Assembly: GCA_004154925.1 (NCBI GenBank)
Contig: QJNS01000008.1
Span: 186,001 to 250,000 of the forward strand
Direction of reading: 5' to 3'
Source of the DNA: Monosporascus cannonballus
Taxonomy: Eukaryota > Ascomycota > Sordariomycetes > Xylariales
Length of the DNA stretch: 64,000 nucleotides
The notes under the pieces were generated by a model. The model made no database searches. It worked only from the letters and a program-made list of their open reading frames with translations, and had not been told where the DNA came from. Below are positions 11,822 through 25,422 of this stretch, in pieces; position 1 is the first letter of the stretch; every line of letters begins with the position of its first letter. The position numbers and the translations under genes are program-made.

Positions 11822-14800
11822 TTTCTCAAAGATTTAACAATTTGTTTCGAAATATAGCGTTAATATAAATAAAACTTTTTAAAGTATAAATTTGTCGAAA
11901 TTACGATTAGTATAAAACAGTTTTAATAATATTATAAATTTGTAATTATAATTGAATTATTTTGGGATACGAAAAAATATTAACTTAATACGGTTAAAAT
12001 CGTAAGGTTTTAAAATTTTAATTTTGTAAAAAAGTATCGAAATTTAAGGCCTTTTTAAGGATTATCGTTTATTATTAGATATATATTTGATATTATGTGT
12101 TGAAAACAAATTGTTTTTTTATTTTTTTAATAACAATAAATCTTGCCTTTAAGGTTTTTATTAATATAACAATATGTTATAAAGCTATTTGAAAGAACTT
12201 ACGACGATTTCACTTTTAATTGTCGCCAATTATGATTTGAATAAAAAAAGGATTTTTATAAACATAGATTTTTACGGGTGAAGTTGAGAAAATTGGTTAA
12301 AATAAGTAATTAGTAACGTAAAATATTTAGTACGTTATAGAAATGGTATTTGAAAAGATCTAAACTGAGTTACGATATTATTAAGTTAAAATATTAAAAA
12401 ATTTTAAAAGTTTTAAGATAATTATCAAATTATATATATAATGTTCGTTATATATTATATATTAATATTAAAATATTAATTATATAGATTAATGATTTTA
12501 CAAATTTATTAAGTAATAATTTAATATTTTGGTATATTACGTAAATTTAATGTTTCGATTTCAAAATTAGTGGTATTTTTCATAAGATTAATATGGTCGT
12601 TAATACTTTATAAAGGAAATTAAATATGTTTTTAACAAATTCAACTATGATTTAAAAAATGTAATAATTATATTAATATTTCGCTAAATCATATTTGGTT
12701 AAGTTTTATAACCAATATAATTTAAATCAAAATATAAAAACCTTTTATTAAATTATAATTTGAATGCTTGTAAATGTATAGAGTGTTCTTCATGATATTA
12801 AAGTCCTTTAATTAATTAACGGATAAAATTAAAAGAAAATAAATAGTTTTTAAAACCAGATCTTTAAATTATTTTGTTTAAGTTAGCATTTCTTAATATA
12901 ACGTAAAAGACTTATGTATTAAATATAACCTTGTCGATAATAAAGAATGTTATTTAATAATAATTAATTAATATTATTACGATTATATTTATAAGTAATT
13001 AAATATAATTTAATAATTTATAATTATTTTATATTTTTCGAGTAAGATATATGTATTTGTAGGGAAAATATGTTTATTTTGTGTCTTATAATAAACAATT
13101 ATTAATCGATATTTTAAAAAATATTACGGTTATTAAAAATTTCTAAATATGATAATTATTTAATGTATTCACGTTTAATTTAAATTAAATAACGACGGTT
13201 ACAAAAAGGATTATGAAAGTTCGATTTAAATTATATTCATATTTACGAACGAAAGTTTACAGATAATTATGTTTAGAAAAGTTAGAGAGTTTTAAAATAA
13301 ATTTAATATTTATTAATTTAAAATTTTATTTATTATTAAATTTGTGATATTTCTAAAAATAAAATAAATTATGTAATTGTACGAAATATTTACAATTAAA
13401 CGAAGGTTTAACATTATATTTGTTATTTAGAGATTATAATTAATCCTGTAATAACATATTTAAATTGTTAAAATATTTATAATGATAACGAAAAATGCGA
13501 ATAATACGCAAGTTATATATTTACTTCAAATAATAATTATAAAATGTATTATTATAAAAAGATACGGCATTAATTTTAATTATTTATTTTATGGCTAAAA
13601 AGATATTTTATTTATTAACATTAAGATAATAATATAAAGTGTTAAAATTAAAACCTTTAATATTTTAATTACTACTTAAATAACGTAAATGATTAAGTTT
13701 TTAATATGTAAAATTAAAGTTATTTTTAAAGTTATTAACATAATTATTATGTAAGATGGTCAAATAATTTTATATATTAATTAGAAATATAAAAGAACAA
13801 AGTTCCGATTCAAAGAATTTAATAATATAATATTACTTTATAACATTACACGATATATTAATGTATTTAAAGGGAAGGAGTTAATATATTATTTAATAAA
13901 AATCTATTTAGATAATACGTTTATTAGTTACAGTGTTTTTTATTTCACGGAGATTTATAAAATTTATTTTCGGCGTCATGTTTTTGTTATTCAATTTAAG
14001 TAATTTTTTAAATATAAAAACAGACATTAAAAATTAAGGAATATGCAATAAAATACAGGTATAATAATATTTTAAAGGAATTAATAATAAATATTAAGTG
14101 AATTTTCAAAACATTAATTTTAATATAAAAACTTAATAATATATAAGATTTGGATTTTTATAAATATTAAACAAATTTAATGAAAAGTTATTATTTCAAT
14201 AAAATCAAAATATTTAAAAATTAATTTGTTTTTCGAATAAAATGTTTAATAAATATCAGGGATTTTAAAATTTCGAAAAGTAAGAAAAATATACTAAAAG
14301 ATTTAACGGTTATGAATTTGATTTATTTTAACGGTAATTATTTTGATTAATATTAAAAGTATTATAGTTAATTGGCCAATAATTAATTAATTTAATTAAT
14401 ACTTTAATATTCGTTTTAATATCAAAGTCTTAACGCTTAAAGCATTTTCACTATTTGAAAAAGCTATATAAAATTCCAATAAAACGTATTAAAATATAAG
14501 AAGGATATATATACATAAATAAAATGTATTATTAACAAAGAAATGCAATTTATAAAAATAATAACGTTTATAAATAATCAATTAAAAGATAAAAATAAAC
14601 TATAAGCTGTTTTTTATAATGTTATATTAAAATATCTAGTTTTTTTAAAAAAAAACGAGTAAAACTAATATATATACGAATAGTTTATTTTATTATTTTC
14701 TATTATCGTAAGCAGGTAATTTCTAATGCATATACCGATTTTATAATTTATTAACCAAATCCTATCTTTACCTGCTTATATTTCGACTTCCTATTTAATA

Positions 14801-17171
14801 TTTATCTAGATCCTATTATATATATTATAATACCAATATAGGCGAAAATTCAATTTAAAAAACTACTTTATATTAGCTTTAAACCCCATTTTAAGAAAAC
14901 AAATTAAGTTAAAGTAGGTATAATGAGCAAAACTACGAATATTACTGTTTTATGTATATTAATCTTTAAGACAAAATTGAAAAAGCTGAAATAAAATACT
15001 TTATATTAAACTTTTAAATTTTATATTAACCGGAGAATTAACGTTAATGAATTAATAGCACATACTTTATATAATTAGAAAAAAATCTTGCTTTTAATAG
15101 TTTTTGAAAATGTTAATAGATTTCGCCAAAAATATAGACTTATAACAAAATACAATATTTATGTCGTTTTTAAGAACTATTGTATTTATTACCGACTAAA
15201 TATGTTTTGAAATATAAAGGATAATCTTATTAATACATATTTTCGCATTGGTTTATTAATAAAAACTTTATATATCATTTCAAAACAAATTCTTTTGATT
15301 ATTAATGATATTATAAATTATTAAATAACATAATTAAAATTTATTCTGCCTAATTTAATTTGTAATTGCGTTTAATTTATAATATATAGTATTATTTGTA
15401 TTAATAAAGTTTTGAAATATAACTTTTCACTCGGTTATTATTTATCTAATTAAAAGATATCTTCTAATTATGCGATAATAGTTTTTATTTACTTAAGTTA
15501 AAAAGATACCAAAATTTTATAAATCAAAATTAAAATAAATTATTTGTATTAATATGTCTGCAGGTACTAAGAATACTAGAATTTATAAATAATACTTTAA
15601 TTAATTATTAAATATTTAAATAATGTATTTGTTTTACATTTTAATATACGAATTTGATTTATTAAAAATTAAAAATACAATTTTGAAAAAAAAAGCAATT
15701 TAAATAAAAATATAAAAAAAGATATAACAACATATATTAGTTAATATAATACAAATTAAAATAAAACTATATTTACCAAATTCTTATCTAATTGATATTC
15801 ACTTTTTATATTTAAATTCCCTTTCGATATATCTTTAAATAATATATTTGTAAATTTTATTATTTTGAAAACGGTCTTAATTCAATATATTAAATATACA
15901 TTTCGTAAATTAATTCGAAGTAAACCTATTTCTATTATATTCCTAGAAATATATAAATCATCGTATATATAAGTGGGAAATATATATTGATTTACCAGCA
16001 ACCTACTAAAACAATATTTTATTCAAAAATAACTAAATTAAAAAAAAATAAAAAATCGATTAACAGTTAATAATCGAAAGATAAAGTATAAGAGAATTAA
16101 AAAAACTTGATGAGATAAAAGGTTAATTAAAAAAGTAAAACGGCAGTTTTAAATTAAAAATGGTAAAAAATATGTCACGGCGTGAAAAAACATTAATTAA
16201 TAAAAATATTAATATATATTATTATTTTGGACTCATCTTATTGTTATTTTTTAAGACAAAACAAAACCGGTTTTTATCGTAAGAAAAAAGGCTTAAAATA
16301 TACTACGATACTACGCTTATAATTAATTTCGTTTCATCGGAATATTAAGATTTAGTATAAATATTAAGGAACTACTTTTCGTTATAAATTTAATCTTAAG
16401 CCATATAAATTACTCGGAGTATTATAATTATTATTCACCATATTTTTTCGACTTTTTAATAATCGATATTTAGAAATGTGAATATAATTAATTTAAGTTT
16501 TTATTTTTGTAATCATTTTCTGGATTATGATATAATTTGTTTATTCTTACTAATTTGAACCAATTCTTCCTTATTCTAATTCAATATAAATATCTTTATT
16601 ATGAAATACGTAATTCGAAAACCGATTCTCGCGATTCATATTAGAGAATCTACGGTTAGTCTTATAGTAACCGAGTTTTTAACTATTACTAAGTAAGGAA
16701 AATTTTTAAATCTTTTTCTAAAAAACTATTTCTGTTTATTTAATTATATCTACTTTATAATTAATTACCTTTCGATATATAAAATCACATTATCTTATTT
16801 CCCTTTCTTTTACAAATATTATATAATTTGTGATAAATAAAACTTATTATTAAAATATACAATGAAATGTTTTTTTTAATTAAATTCTTTTTTAATCATA
16901 CAAAAGCACTTTTAAAACATAAATAATACTTAACAGGTTTACTTTTAATAATAAAACCGATAATGGAAAAGTAAAACCAAATATAATAAGAATATATTTT
17001 TATATTAAAAAAATGCTAAAATATTAAATTTGACATGTAAATAATAAAAGTATTATTCAGGTATTATTTTTACAAATTCTTTTTAGTTTATTAATATTAT
17101 ATCCGGTATTAACAGACTATTTTTAGTACAAAATAAGTAGCTCTACGGATCTATTAAACCTAATAGTATAT
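11822..17171. other. AT-rich DNA, no gene recognised
   Basis: About 5.3 kb with very low G+C, few CpG and stops in all frames. I saw no LTR pair or retroelement motif. The only local structure I noted is a short inverted repeat at 16619-16656. Confidence 0.5.
16619..16656. other. short inverted repeat
   Basis: Arms GATTCTC (16624-16630) and GAGAATC (16644-16650) are exact complements around a 13-base loop, with outer AACCG and CGGTT extending the pairing imperfectly. It is GC-richer than its surroundings. Function unknown; it could be a transposon end. Confidence 0.35.
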
Positions 17172-17545
17172 TGTAACAAACCTGTTATACATCCACTAGA
17201 AGATATAAACCATATGCGAAAAAGCTCCTGATTTGCAAATAATAATAAAATAAGAAATAATCTTAAAATGTATTACTTCAAAAGATTTACACTTTCTTTT
17301 CTTTGATTAAAAAACAATACTTTTAATTAACGGTTTAAATGAAGAATTAACAGAGAAAAGTTATGTAAATGGCTATTTTCAATAATATATTAATTATAAA
17401 TATTTAATTTTAAAAATTTATAGAAATTAATCCTTTCGGGTTTTTGGTGGTTTTCGAAGTTTCATTAAAATATTTAATTCGCCGAATTTTGTCGAATTGC
17501 AATCAAAATGTAACAGTCTAATTTATACTGCCTTTTCCGAATTTA
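17172..17545 (+). repeat. dispersed repeat X, copy 1 (LTR-like)
   Basis: Begins TGTAACAAACCTGTTATACATC and resembles 34619-34870 and 43291-43680 in the same orientation. Shared landmarks: 'tttacac(t/a)ttt', 'taaatggctatttt' / 'taaatagctattta', and, with the third copy, 'aattcgccgaattttgtcg' against 'aatttgccggaatttattcgg'. The TGTAAC start and size suggest an LTR, but the 3' end and internal region were not found. Confidence 0.55.
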
Positions 17546-19843
17546 ATAAAATTTCTAAACGTTATATTATTCCCTTCTTTTCAGAATAATTGTTTTTAAA
17601 AATTAATAAGTAACTCCAAGTTTTTATTTTACTTTTCTGTACTAAGAACCCTTTAACAATATTATATAAACCTTGGAAATATATTAAACCTTCTATTAAA
17701 AATCGTTAAAAATATAATAAATTAACTTTATTTCAAATTTCGAAATTATGCTGTACATATATTATTTTAAATGGAAACTTTTTTGTAAAATATTAAAAAG
17801 TGGAAAAAGCTGTTAAAATTATTTATCGGTTATCGTCTGGTTTTATAACGAAAACTATATCTTCTTTTCGTTTTTTAATAATTTTCAGATTAAGGAGTAA
17901 TAATTTAGGCGAAAAAAAAGTTAATAATTTAATCCTTTTAAAAGTTATATAACTATATTACTCGTTTAAACCGTTAATCTAAGCAATTATATTTCAACGA
18001 AATATCATTTACTTAAACATGATTTTGAAATAAAAATAAATTTAAAAAAATACTGGACGCTAAAAAACAGAAAAAATAAAGCATAATTCGTTTTGAAGCT
18101 AAATACGTTAACGAATATATTCATCTTTTTCTACTAGAATAACGTAAGGTTAGATTTAGCTAAAAGGTCGTTATTTTCTATAACCTTTACTATATTAAAG
18201 ATAAATAGTTATGATTTTAACGGTAAAACATTTTAATCAGCTTTATTACATTCGTCAAATATCTAAGCACCTTTTATGTATTTTTCTTTAATGAATAATT
18301 TTTGTACTTAATTGCGTATTAGCCTTTGTTGGTAATTATTTTGAAATTTAATATTTATTGGATTTCGTATTCGTAATAATTATTTCTTTCAATAAAATCC
18401 TTTTAAATATTAACTTAAATAAAAAAATGCGGAAATTAAAGTATACTTTTATATTCTACATAAAAGTAATTAATTATTAATTTTAAAAATAATTTTATTA
18501 ATTTTTAACGAGCTAACCTTTTAAAAGAAAGTTTGGTATTAGATTTATTTTATTTTTGTATATAAAACTTATTTAGTTACGTTTTATTTTTAACGTAATA
18601 AATTAATTTTATGTATTTTAGTATATTTAATTGCTTAATTTCCTTTTTATTGCAATATTCCTTTTTCTTTTTAAAGCATATTTAATTAAAGTTTAAAATA
18701 AGTTTAAATTATATTTATTTTAGTACTAGTATTATAACCTTTAAAAAACCGAAATAATTTTTTAACATTACCGCTAATAATCATTTTGGTCATTAAATTT
18801 TTATATCGTAAATATGTAAAGCTATATAGAGAGATTAACCTATATTATCGTCAATTAGTATATAATAAGCTATTTACGCCCATAATAAAAATTATACGTA
18901 ATTATTTTGACAATAATTAAAATAATATTTAAAATATTATTTTATGCTTTAATTAAATCGTTTTATTGAGCTATTTGTTTAAAAGTAACATATTGTTAAA
19001 AATTTAAGTTTAGAGCTTATTTACTTAAAGGAATATACGCCAAATATAACGGCAAAAAGTTTATCTTGATTAAAAATAATTCTTTCTAGCTTTTTACTTT
19101 TGTAACGGTATTTTTTAATAACGGAGTAACTTGGTTATTTTACCGTCAGATTTTCTTTAAATAATAAGAAATACTACTATTTAGAATTTTAATCGATAAT
19201 TACTTATATTCCATAATAATTTATTATAATAATAAGGTTTTATTTAATAAAAATAAATTAATAATAAAATTTTAACTTTTAATATTTCAGATATTATTAA
19301 AAATATTAATACGGTATAATAGTTCGTAATATTTACGAAGGACTATTTGCACCTTGTTATAAATATTATAAATTTTAATAATTTTTTTATTTATAACTTA
19401 TAACCTTAAAATATCGTATTTATTTTGTAATTATTTAATACTTTTAACGAATTTTGAATACTCGTAATATAAAGTTATTTAAAAGTCTTTTACGAATTAT
19501 TTTTGTCGATTTTTGGAAATAAAACTTTAATTCGGTATATTAATAAATTTTTTAATTATTTCTTTAATTATTAAATCTTTTTACTTTTGCGTATTATAAA
19601 ATTTTCGCAAATATATTAAACATATAAAGATTAGGTTTTCAAGATATTATATAATTATATAATTTCGTTTTTATTATATTATAATATTTATAAGCGTTTT
19701 TTAAAAAGTTTGATATATTAATTGGTTTTATAATTAAAAATGATCGCTTAAATAATTCTATTTAATTTAATGAAACTTAAAATTAAATTAATATAATAAA
19801 ACTAATTAAATCTCGTAATATTTATTTTTAAAATCTTTAATAA
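17546..19843. other. AT-rich DNA, no gene recognised
   Basis: About 2.3 kb between repeat X and the next LTR element. It could be internal sequence of an X-type element, but I found no RT, integrase or Gag motif in it. Confidence 0.45.
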
Positions 19844-20033
19844 TGTAAAGGGTACGATACGTAGGTTGAACGGAAGTACCTTTTAATAAAGGTTTATATT
19901 TAAGATAAGAAGGGAAAGGGAGTAACAGCTAGTTACCAATAAGGTAGTTACTCCCTATATATATATGGGTGAGCTCGGGCTAAGGAGTTCGTTCCGTAAG
20001 CCCGAATTGCCTTATAAGCTTTAGCCTATAATA
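19844..20033 (-). repeat. left (3') LTR of element 4
   Basis: 190 bp, equal in length to 25228-25417. Begins TGTAAAG and ends CCTATAATA (CCTGTAACA in the partner). It contains a near-palindrome, 'gctcgggctaaggag' facing 'ccgtaagcccga', able to form a hairpin in the RNA. Confidence 0.9.
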
Positions 20034-20057
20034 TTATCCCTTTTTTCGCCCTTGGGG
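20034..20057 (-). other. polypurine tract of element 4
   Basis: On the minus strand the bases before the 3' LTR read CCCCAAGGGCGAAAAAAGGG, a purine-rich run in the place of the plus-strand primer. Confidence 0.65.
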
Positions 20058-20363
20058 AACAATAAAGCTCCGGTAAAGCGGCAACGGGTTTATTTATACC
20101 TTTTTTTTTTATTTTTATTTGTACCTTTACGTTTTCGCCGACCCCAATTCCGTTTCCGAATAACCTTTCGAAATTATTAAAAGTAATTATATTTGCAAAA
20201 TTATTACGTAATCTTTATATTAATTCGGTATAACTTTCTTATTTTATGAATAATTTTTTTCGGCGACCGCAACTTACGTAATAATTTGTAATATTAAATA
20301 TATATTTTATTATATAATTTTTTTAATATTGCTAATAACCCTTAATTATTATTTAGGATTTAA

Positions 20364-20597
20364 TTAAATAACGGATACCTTATTATTAATTTTAAAAAAT
20401 TTATGTCGAATTTCGAATATATTTCCGTCGGTATATTTAATTTTACGGTATTATGCGGCATAATTACGGTAATCTTATATTTAACGTATATTTATAATAT
20501 TATTTTCGATAATTACGAAATAATTAAATTTTTTAAATTTAACAATATTAAATCCTTTATTTCGAAACGTAATCTTTTTTTAAAAAAATATTAATTA
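20364..20597 (+). pseudogene. possible antisense ORF of element 4, one membrane-type segment
   Basis: An uninterrupted stretch of about 77 codons, including an ATG at 20403 that gives 63 residues, lies 330 bp inside the 3' LTR on the strand opposite to pol. It starts MSNFEYISVGIFNFTVLCG and includes a hydrophobic run (about residues 9-35), then a basic Lys-rich C-terminus. So long an open run is unusual in this RIP-mutated DNA, and the pol-strand register of the same bases contains three stops. It occupies the same slot as the antisense frames of elements 1 and 6. It could still be a chance shadow of the integrase C-terminus. Confidence 0.3.
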
Positions 20598-22373
20598 ATT
20601 ATTTTATCCAAACTTATATTAAGGCTATAATAATTTATATATATTCCGTACCGTTTTATAATTTCCTAAAGAAATTAATATTTTTATTTATTTTAAAAGT
20701 TCATTAAAGAATTATTAATATTTCCTTAATAAGTTTTATGTTTTATTAACAAATTAGGAAAAAAAAATGTTTTTAACGAAAAATATTTGTTATTAAGGGC
20801 TACTTATATTATTAATAAAAGTTTGGCTTAATTATATTGTATATTATTTATAAAAGAATATAATTATAACAAATATTTAATTCCTTTTTCACATAATTAC
20901 GTTTATTTACAAATAAATAATATATTAAGTTATTAATATATACTTATTAAGTTATATAAATAAGTCCAGAATTTATTCGTTTAATTAATTTTTATCCGGT
21001 ATTAATTTTTTAAAAAAACCGTAATATTTTTAATAATAAATAATACAATCTTAAACGTATGTTTTAATATCAGTATTAAATAATAATTTTAAAATTACCG
21101 TTTTTATTAAACGATTGTAAAATATTATAAAAAAGGGTTTATTTTTTGTTATGCCGATAGGTTTATAATAAAGTTTACTAAAAAATCTTAATATAATAAA
21201 TTTATAATCAGTAAAGGCCGTAATAATCACTTTTTCGTTTTTTTATACGTACGACTTATTATACATATTATAATTACGGTACAAAAAATTTATATTGTAA
21301 ATTTATTCCGGCTAATAATAATTAACGATTAATATTATTAACGTAACGTTTGGTTTTAGGTGGTCGGTAATATAAAAATTATATATCTATTAAATCCATA
21401 ATATCAAGAATAATTTTTAAATAAAAACTTCAATTCATTTTTTAATTTATAAAAGATTTTTAAAATCGAAAAATCACTTTTTTATAAAAATTCTTATTGC
21501 GTTTATAATTAAGGAAAGATTTCGTAATTTTTGGATTAAAGCGGCATATACCATATTTAAGATTTTATTTTTAATAACAATTTAACTTTATATTTCTTAA
21601 AAGCTTTCTTCGAAAAATATTTTTGGCGGAAAATATAATTAATTAATTATTATGTTTTTGTTTTAAGTAAATTGCGGTTATCAAAATGTCCTAAATTCGG
21701 ATAAATTTATTAAATAATAATATTTCCTTAATTAACCGGATAATCGCTTTTTTAAGCTTAATATGTTTTTTGCTATAAAATATATTTTATAATTTACACA
21801 ATATAATATCGGATTAATTTGTTAATTTATTAAAATAATATATATATAAATCAAAAAAGGATAAAAAGCCGGTGTATTAAATTTATTTTTTAATGAACTT
21901 ACGAATATTTATAAATTGCTAAAAGTTCGCATAATTTATTAAAACTTTAAAAAAGTTATTTAATTTTTAAATTATTTTTATTCCGTTAATGTTTTAATTA
22001 TAATTAGTAACTTTATATCGTATATGTTATAATTATATTTAATTAACGATAGTTTCTTTAAAAATAAATAATTAAATATGTGTATTTTAATAAATCGAAT
22101 TAAAATAAGCATTTTTTAATTACTTAGCCAAAATACTTTATTTTTATTATAATTTCTTTTTTATATTTTTAATACATAATAATAAATGTTATAATAAAAA
22201 TCGTTAGAAGTCGTTCGAACACGTATTATTTCTTATATTTCTAACAAAAAAAGGTTTTTTTTTAATTAAATATAAAAAGGAATCGTTACCTTATTAAAAG
22301 CTTTTATAAAAGTTTAATAAAAATTAACGAATCCATTAAAATTTTTAACCTTTTTTATATTAATAAAAACCTT

Positions 22374-22640
22374 TTATTTCCGGATAACAGCAATTGTTTT
22401 CGGATTAATTTTTAAGCTTATTTTTATTTTGATAATAAACCTTAAATATTTTGTTTCCTGGATTACAAATATATATTTATCCGGGTCCAGCTTGAATTTT
22501 CTTTTCGTGAAATAGCAATATATTAATTTAACCTTAATTACAAAATAGTTTAAAAACCGGACCACAAAATTAACATATTATTTATATATACGGAATAGAA
22601 ATTTTTAAAATAACGTTTTAACGTAATATTAATATAATAT
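22374..22640 (-). pseudogene. reverse transcriptase remnant of element 4
   Basis: The minus strand reads KRYFKNFYSVYINNMLILWS, then after a stop KRKFKLDPDKYIFVIQ, ETKYLRFIIKI and KINPKTIAVIRK. This is the gypsy RT palm and thumb (LREYLD.FC.AYLDDILIYS ... GLQLD.DKCEF...ETKYLGFII ... DPEKV.AI). The active-site Asp-Asp is Asn-Asn at 22577-22582 (minus-strand YINN, 22577-22588), two G-to-A changes that would abolish polymerisation. The last 63 codons (22374-22565) are open by chance survival. Confidence 0.88.
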
Positions 22641-25227
22641 TAAAAAGTAACCGATATACCGTTAAAGCCGAATATTTGTATTAGTTATTCGAAAAATCCG
22701 AAATATATATAGAACGTAATTTTTTATTTGTCTGTTTTAACGGATAGGTAATTAATAAAAGGCCGTTCGAAAGTTAAACGTCGCAAACCACCGGGCTTAT
22801 AATAAAGTTTATAATATTTTTTATTAACAGAAAAAAATAATAATTTTGTGTCTTAATCTTATTTAATTCCTTACAATTTACGTAAAACCGTATATTTCCG
22901 TTAAGGTTTTTTATTAATAATAATAAGATATTTATAAAAAATTTGTTAATCCGAATATAATTTTCATTAAACAGATTTATAAGTATTTTATGTAAAATTC
23001 AGAATATTTCTTTTAATATCTTATATAAATATTTTTATAAGTATTTTTAATCTAAGACATTTATTTTTAAATTTCTCGTTGTGTTATTATTATTATAATA
23101 AAATAATAACGAGGAATTTTCGTTATTTGCAAAAAGGTTTCGGAATTCCCGTATTTCTTTTAAAAAATATTCCTTTATATTTTTAAAAATTAGTTAGGGC
23201 TTTACCGTTAAGACTTTATTAATATTTCGTATAAAAATTATAAATAATTATATTTTCGTTTTTTTATAATACTTTTACTATGTTATTGCCGTAAAGGTTA
23301 TAACCGTTATTAAGCAGGTTTTTTATATTTTTATAACCGCACTTTTTAATAGTCCTTAAACTTTGTATTAAATTATTCTTTTTTGCGTAATATAAACGCG
23401 GTAATATTATTTACCAAACCGATAAACCGTTATTTCGCCTTATTTACGACGGTATTATATTTAATCCAGAGTTTTCCTAAAATAAAGAGGTAGGAAAAAT
23501 CTTGAATTACGTACTTTTAAATTCGTTTCAGCGGCCGTTTAAATTTACCTTAACGTCAGTAATTTTTCGAATCGTACTTATTATAAACTTATTATTTTTT
23601 ATTAACTTTAATTAATTAAATATAATATATATATGTTATAATTTCAAATTACAGATTAATTATTAAATAAATGCGAAATAATAAATATATTTATTAATAA
23701 TTAGAATATTTATGTTTATAACATTATGAATCAAAACATTTAATATTAAAAGATATTATTTAATTTATTATTAACCTTTAATAATTTTTCTTTTATTACG
23801 TCCCCTTTTTATTCATAACTTTTAACAAAAGTTATTTTTTTAAATCTTTGTTATCCGAATTATTATTCCTATTAATAACATTTTGCACATTTATTATTGT
23901 AATTTTCGTCTTAATCGGATAAGGCCGTTTTACGGGTTTATATTTAAGATATTTTTAATTTAAATAATTCGTAACGGCATAAAGGAAATATTACTTTTTC
24001 CGTTTCCGAATTTTTACTTTGTTATTGGGAAATTATTTCGTATCAGGCCGGTTATTTGAACCTTATTTCGAATTATTTCTGGATCGGTTTTTTTAACTAT
24101 TTTATTACTGGTTTATGAATTTAAAAATCAACATAATTATTTATACGACGTCCGTTATAAATATATCCTTTTAAAATTTTATTATATAAGCCAGTTTATT
24201 AATTTAATTAATATATTATTAATAATTAACCGTTTTATTTTTTTATAAGTATTCCAGATTATTATTCTTTTATATAGTAATTAAATAAAACTTTTAAATA
24301 ATTAATTTCCTTTTTTATTTTATGCATTAAACGGTTATAAATATCGTAAAACATATTTTTCCCAATTAACGCATTACGGAATTATATATTAATATTTGTA
24401 TTTAAATATTTTACCTTAATTATTCAACATGATATTGGGCTTTTATATTCGGCCAATTTCAATTCAAAATTTAATATGTAATTTTTAAAACATTAATTAT
24501 TATTTTATTTTATACGTTATAATTGGTCCCTAACAGATTATACCGTTTATTTATTTTCCAATTACTTTTTTATTTAAAAAAAGTTTTAAACTCGAAATCC
24601 CTTTGTAATATTTTTATTTTGAACCAATAATTAAGTTATAATTATTTTTCGATAAATATAAACATTATAATACTTAGATAAGTTGTTATATAAATACCGG
24701 AAATAAACCGGGTTTTCTTTATTTTTGTATTAAATATAGCAAAAAACAAACGGAAAGTTTTTTGTTTCCCGTCCTAGAAAGGTTATTTCATAGGCTTATA
24801 ATTCGCTTTTATAAACGCGCTATTAAAAAGCGGACATACCGTAAATCTTTAATAAAACAAATCTTATTTTATAAATACTTTTTCTTTTTTTGCTTTTATA
24901 AAATAATGTTTTTTTATTCCCGTTATCCGGTTAAGCAAATTACTAATTATTTCGTTATAGCTAAGGATTAACTTAGCAAATTTCTTCTGTTATACAATAT
25001 ATTTTTAAAGCATATTTACGAATAATTAATATTGTAAGTTTTTCTTAATAATTCCGGATAAGGTTAATATTATAAGTTCGTTTATAGTTTTGTCGGTTAT
25101 ATTACTTTATAATTATTTCGTTATAAAATCTTTTTTAATTTATTATCTGTAATTAAGGTATTTTTAATAAACGTTTCGCTTTTACCTAATATACTGGAAG
25201 TTATAATAAGTTATAACCTTAAATATA

Positions 25228-25417
25228 TATAACGGGCTCGATATATAAATTAAACGGAAGTACGGCCCAACAAAGGTTTATATTTAAAATAAACAGGAAA
25301 GGGGCGAAATAACTAGCTATTAGCAAGGTGGCTGCTCCTTATATACATATATGTAAGTTCGGGCTAAGGAGCTCGTTCCGTAAGCCCGAACTGCCCTATA
25401 GGCTTTAGCCTGTAACA
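25228..25417 (-). repeat. right (5') LTR of element 4
   Basis: Partner of 19844-20033; ends GCCTGTAACA. It shares 'aacggaagtac', 'aaaggtttatattta', 'gttcgggctaaggagctcg' and 'ggctttagcctgtaac' with it. The hairpin-forming 'cgggct...agcccg' arms are better kept here. Confidence 0.9.
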
Positions 25418-25422
25418 AATCA

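Larger units (their letters stand above)
19844..25417 (-). mobile_element. Ty3/gypsy LTR retrotransposon, minus strand (element 4)
   Basis: A 5.6-kb element bounded by 190-bp LTRs. Flanks are AATAA (19839-19843) and AATCA (25418-25422), a 4-of-5 match for a target duplication. A polypurine tract inside the left LTR and an RT remnant at 22374-22640 both place it on the minus strand. The RT is of gypsy type. RIP has broken every frame. Gag and protease should occupy about 23-25.2 kb, and RNase H and integrase about 20.4-22.3 kb; I did not resolve them motif by motif. Confidence 0.87.

Noticed and set aside
24762..24971. 69-codon plus-strand open frame in element 4
   Set aside because: Opposite to the expected Gag strand and without recognisable features; likely chance.
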